A stretch of DNA of 12,568 nucleotides, taken from positions 1-12,568 of the forward strand of contig JAFZTV010000052.1 in the NCBI GenBank assembly GCA_017618625.1, in the 5' to 3' direction. The notes under the pieces are model-generated. The model searched no databases and was not told the DNA's origin. It saw nothing but the letters and a program-made list of their open reading frames with translations. Numbering within the stretch: the stretch's first letter is position 1; every line of letters starts with the position of its first letter. The position numbers and the translations under genes were made by a program. Origin of the DNA: Bacteroidales bacterium. GTDB lineage: Bacteria; Bacteroidota; Bacteroidia; Bacteroidales; P3. Shown here piece after piece: positions 11,291 to 12,568 of the stretch.

Positions 11291-11808
11291 TTAAAGCAGT
11301 AAAAGAACTAAAAAAAGAAAAATTCGCTTCGATTGATCACAAATCAGGTGTCTATATTTGGTGGTTCCAAGAAGATTGTGTGAACAAATTGCTTAAACCT
11401 ATCGGTGGAGGCGAAATGAGCCGTATTCAAAAAAAAATCATTGCTGGAAAAAATTATTATGCATTGTACTTTGGAATCGCAAAAGACTGTCGCCAACGTG
11501 CATCATGGCACATGGCTCAGCATCATACTCTCCCAGCTGTCCGTTCAGGTTTTCTATCTACATTACGACGAACGTTATCCGCTTTGCTAAATGTTAATAT
11601 GACCGCTGCGGAGAATAGGGTTAACAACTTTATAGAAGAAAATTGTTATTGGGAATGGTCTTATACCAATGATAAAAAGGAAGCAGAAAAAATGGAACAG
11701 CGAGAGCTCCGTAACAATTATTACCCGTTGAACATTCAGGGGAATAAGAATGTGCCCAAAGAATATCTGTCCAAACTCAAATCTTTAAGGAGGGAGTACA
11801 AAAAATAA
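11287..11808 (+). CDS. GIY-YIG-fold nuclease-like protein
   Basis: The product has 173 residues. The signature tripeptides appear as GVY (21-23, in SGVYIWWF) and YFG (61-63, in YALYFGIAKDCRQR). Between them is an insert (30-57) longer than in the minimal domain. A conserved Arg (R69 or R71), the HMAQHH segment (75-80) and the metal-binding Glu (E137, 12 residues before Asn149 in YPLN) follow, so the catalytic set appears present. A Lys/Arg-rich C-terminus (RREYKK) could contact nucleic acid. Translation is coupled to the DUF6884 gene through an ATGA overlap, and both are AT-rich. It is small and has no extra DNA-binding domain, unlike UvrC or homing endonucleases. Targets are unknown; a defence or nucleic-acid processing role is inference from the pairing. 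Confidence 0.82.
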   Translation: MIKAVKELKKEKFASIDHKSGVYIWWFQEDCVNKLLKPIGGGEMSRIQKKIIAGKNYYALYFGIAKDCRQRASWHMAQHHTLPAVRSGFLSTLRRTLSALLNVNMTAAENRVNNFIEENCYWEWSYTNDKKEAEKMEQRELRNNYYPLNIQGNKNVPKEYLSKLKSLRREYKK

Positions 11809-11878
11809 CACCTAGGTAATGCTTTCTGGAAAACAAATAAAATCTATCGTAATTAATACAAGTAATCCACAATCATGA
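11809..11878 (+). other. Short spacer with 19-codon ORF overlapping the next start
   Basis: A palindrome ACCTAGGT lies at 11810-11817. A 19-codon frame from ATG 11819 to TGA 11876-11878 overlaps the LRR start codon as ATGA. AAGGAGGG (11788-11795) lies inside the end of the GIY-YIG gene, too far away to serve this ATG well. No -7 box was found, so the LRR gene may be read through from the operon. Coding status of the short frame is doubtful. Confidence 0.3.
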
Positions 11879-12568
11879 AAAAAATTTATTTATTTCTCAT
11901 CGCCCTCATTGCCCTATCGGTGCAGTCCTGGGCTTATGATTTCAGCTACACCTATCAAGGTCAGACGTTGTATTACTACATCGTTGACGGAAACGCACAG
12001 GTTACATATCAAACATATCAAGATAATTCCCCAAGCTATACAAACCTGACAGGTTCACTAACTATTCCTAGCAGCGTGACTTACAACGGCACCACTTACT
12101 CCGTCACCTCCATCGGCAACCACGCCTTCCGTAACTGCAGCGGCCTCACATCCGTCACCATCCCCAACTCCGTCACCTCCATCGACGGCGCCTCCTTTAA
12201 CTGCAGCGGCCTCACATCCCTCACCATCCCCAACTCCGTCACATCCATCGGCAACTACGCCTTCCAACTCTGCAGAAGCCTCACATCCGTCACCATCGGA
12301 AACTCCGTCACCTATATCGGCGAATGCGCCTTCTATCGCTGCAGCAGCCTCACATCCGTCACCATTCCCAACTCCGTCACCTCCATCGGCGAACACGCCT
12401 TCTATCAATGCACCGGCCTCACAGGCACCCTCACCATCCCCAACTCCGTCACCTCCATCGGCAACTACGCCTTCTCTGGCTGCAGCAGCCTCACTTCCGT
12501 CACCATCGGCAACTCCGTCACCTCCATCAGTGGCTTTGCCTTCAATGGCTGCAGCGGCCTTGAAAGTA
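11875..12568 (+). CDS. BspA-like secreted LRR protein, 3' end outside window
   Basis: The frame is open from ATG 11875 to the window edge (231 full codons). The signal peptide is MKKIYLFLIALIALSVQSWA with likely cleavage before YDFSY. A unique N-domain of about 40 residues, starting YDFSYTYQGQTLYYY, is followed by tandem 23-residue LRR_5 repeats of the form LTSVTIPNSVTSIGNYAFxxC, at least six of them visible. The second is one residue short (SIDGASFNCSGL). Such proteins are exported in Bacteroidales and some bind host matrix or cells; a type IX sorting tag or other anchor could not be checked because the C-terminus is missing. The repeats are nearly identical at DNA level (69-bp units), while the N-terminal 180 bp are more AT-rich. 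The kinase at 5994-7748 carries the same repeat family. Confidence 0.93.
   Translation, partial: MKKIYLFLIALIALSVQSWAYDFSYTYQGQTLYYYIVDGNAQVTYQTYQDNSPSYTNLTGSLTIPSSVTYNGTTYSVTSIGNHAFRNCSGLTSVTIPNSVTSIDGASFNCSGLTSLTIPNSVTSIGNYAFQLCRSLTSVTIGNSVTYIGECAFYRCSSLTSVTIPNSVTSIGEHAFYQCTGLTGTLTIPNSVTSIGNYAFSGCSSLTSVTIGNSVTSISGFAFNGCSGLES

Noticed and set aside
1..12568. tRNA genes, insertion sequences or integrase attachment sites
   Set aside because: No cloverleaf, transposase or integrase motif and no matching terminal inverted repeats were recognised by eye; tRNAscan or ISfinder was not available.

Overview
The window looks like a piece of a gut-type Bacteroidales chromosome. Three things point that way. 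The promoters match the phylum's TAnnTTTG -7 box (seen before at least five transcription units). The minus-strand block of a GWxTD-domain protein, an LpxL-like acyltransferase, a family 2 glycosyltransferase and glutamyl-tRNA synthetase has a Bacteroidales character. Two genes encode BspA-type leucine-rich repeats. Genus cannot be assigned from sequence alone.

Layout. Positions 100-5243 (minus) hold a housekeeping/envelope block in the order GWxTD protein, lysophospholipid acyltransferase, GT2 glycosyltransferase, gltX. Its gene junctions carry different 7-8 bp tandem repeats. Positions 5244-5993 are a long spacer filled with two arrays of about 11 bp period and a triplicated GC hairpin. Positions 5994-7748 (minus) encode a membrane receptor-like Ser/Thr kinase with a C-terminal LRR sensor. 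Diverging from it at 7944-8522 (plus) is a putative DNA-binding protein. A 33-bp tandem array (8539-8721) fills the space between this gene and a convergent AAA/DUF4143 ATPase (8724-9923, minus). That ATPase has two copies of a strong palindrome in its promoter.

Positions 9924-10852 are a gene-free accessory spacer. It contains the palindromes, a degenerate 33-bp-period array, a hairpin, a promoter followed by a rod-like structured RNA (10349-10558; three consecutive perfect 8-bp long-range helices around a central bubble), a further 8-bp hairpin, and a 20-bp element identical to one in front of the 7944 gene. Next comes a short AT-rich two-gene operon (10853-11808): a DUF6884/YaaA-like protein overlapping by ATGA with a GIY-YIG-fold protein. 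The window ends inside a secreted BspA-like LRR gene (11875 onward).

How the genes may work together. The kinase is positioned to sense something outside the inner membrane through LRRs, and the divergent DNA-binding protein could act in the same circuit. The exact 20-bp element occurs at the same place relative to the -7 box in front of both the DNA-binding gene and the DUF6884/GIY-YIG operon, so the two units may share a regulator. The most promising candidate for an undescribed system is the DUF6884 + GIY-YIG pair, with its upstream structured RNA and shared operator. The association with the RNA may be coincidental, because the RNA could be an independent 6S-class housekeeping RNA. No tRNA, rRNA, insertion sequence or CRISPR array was recognised.
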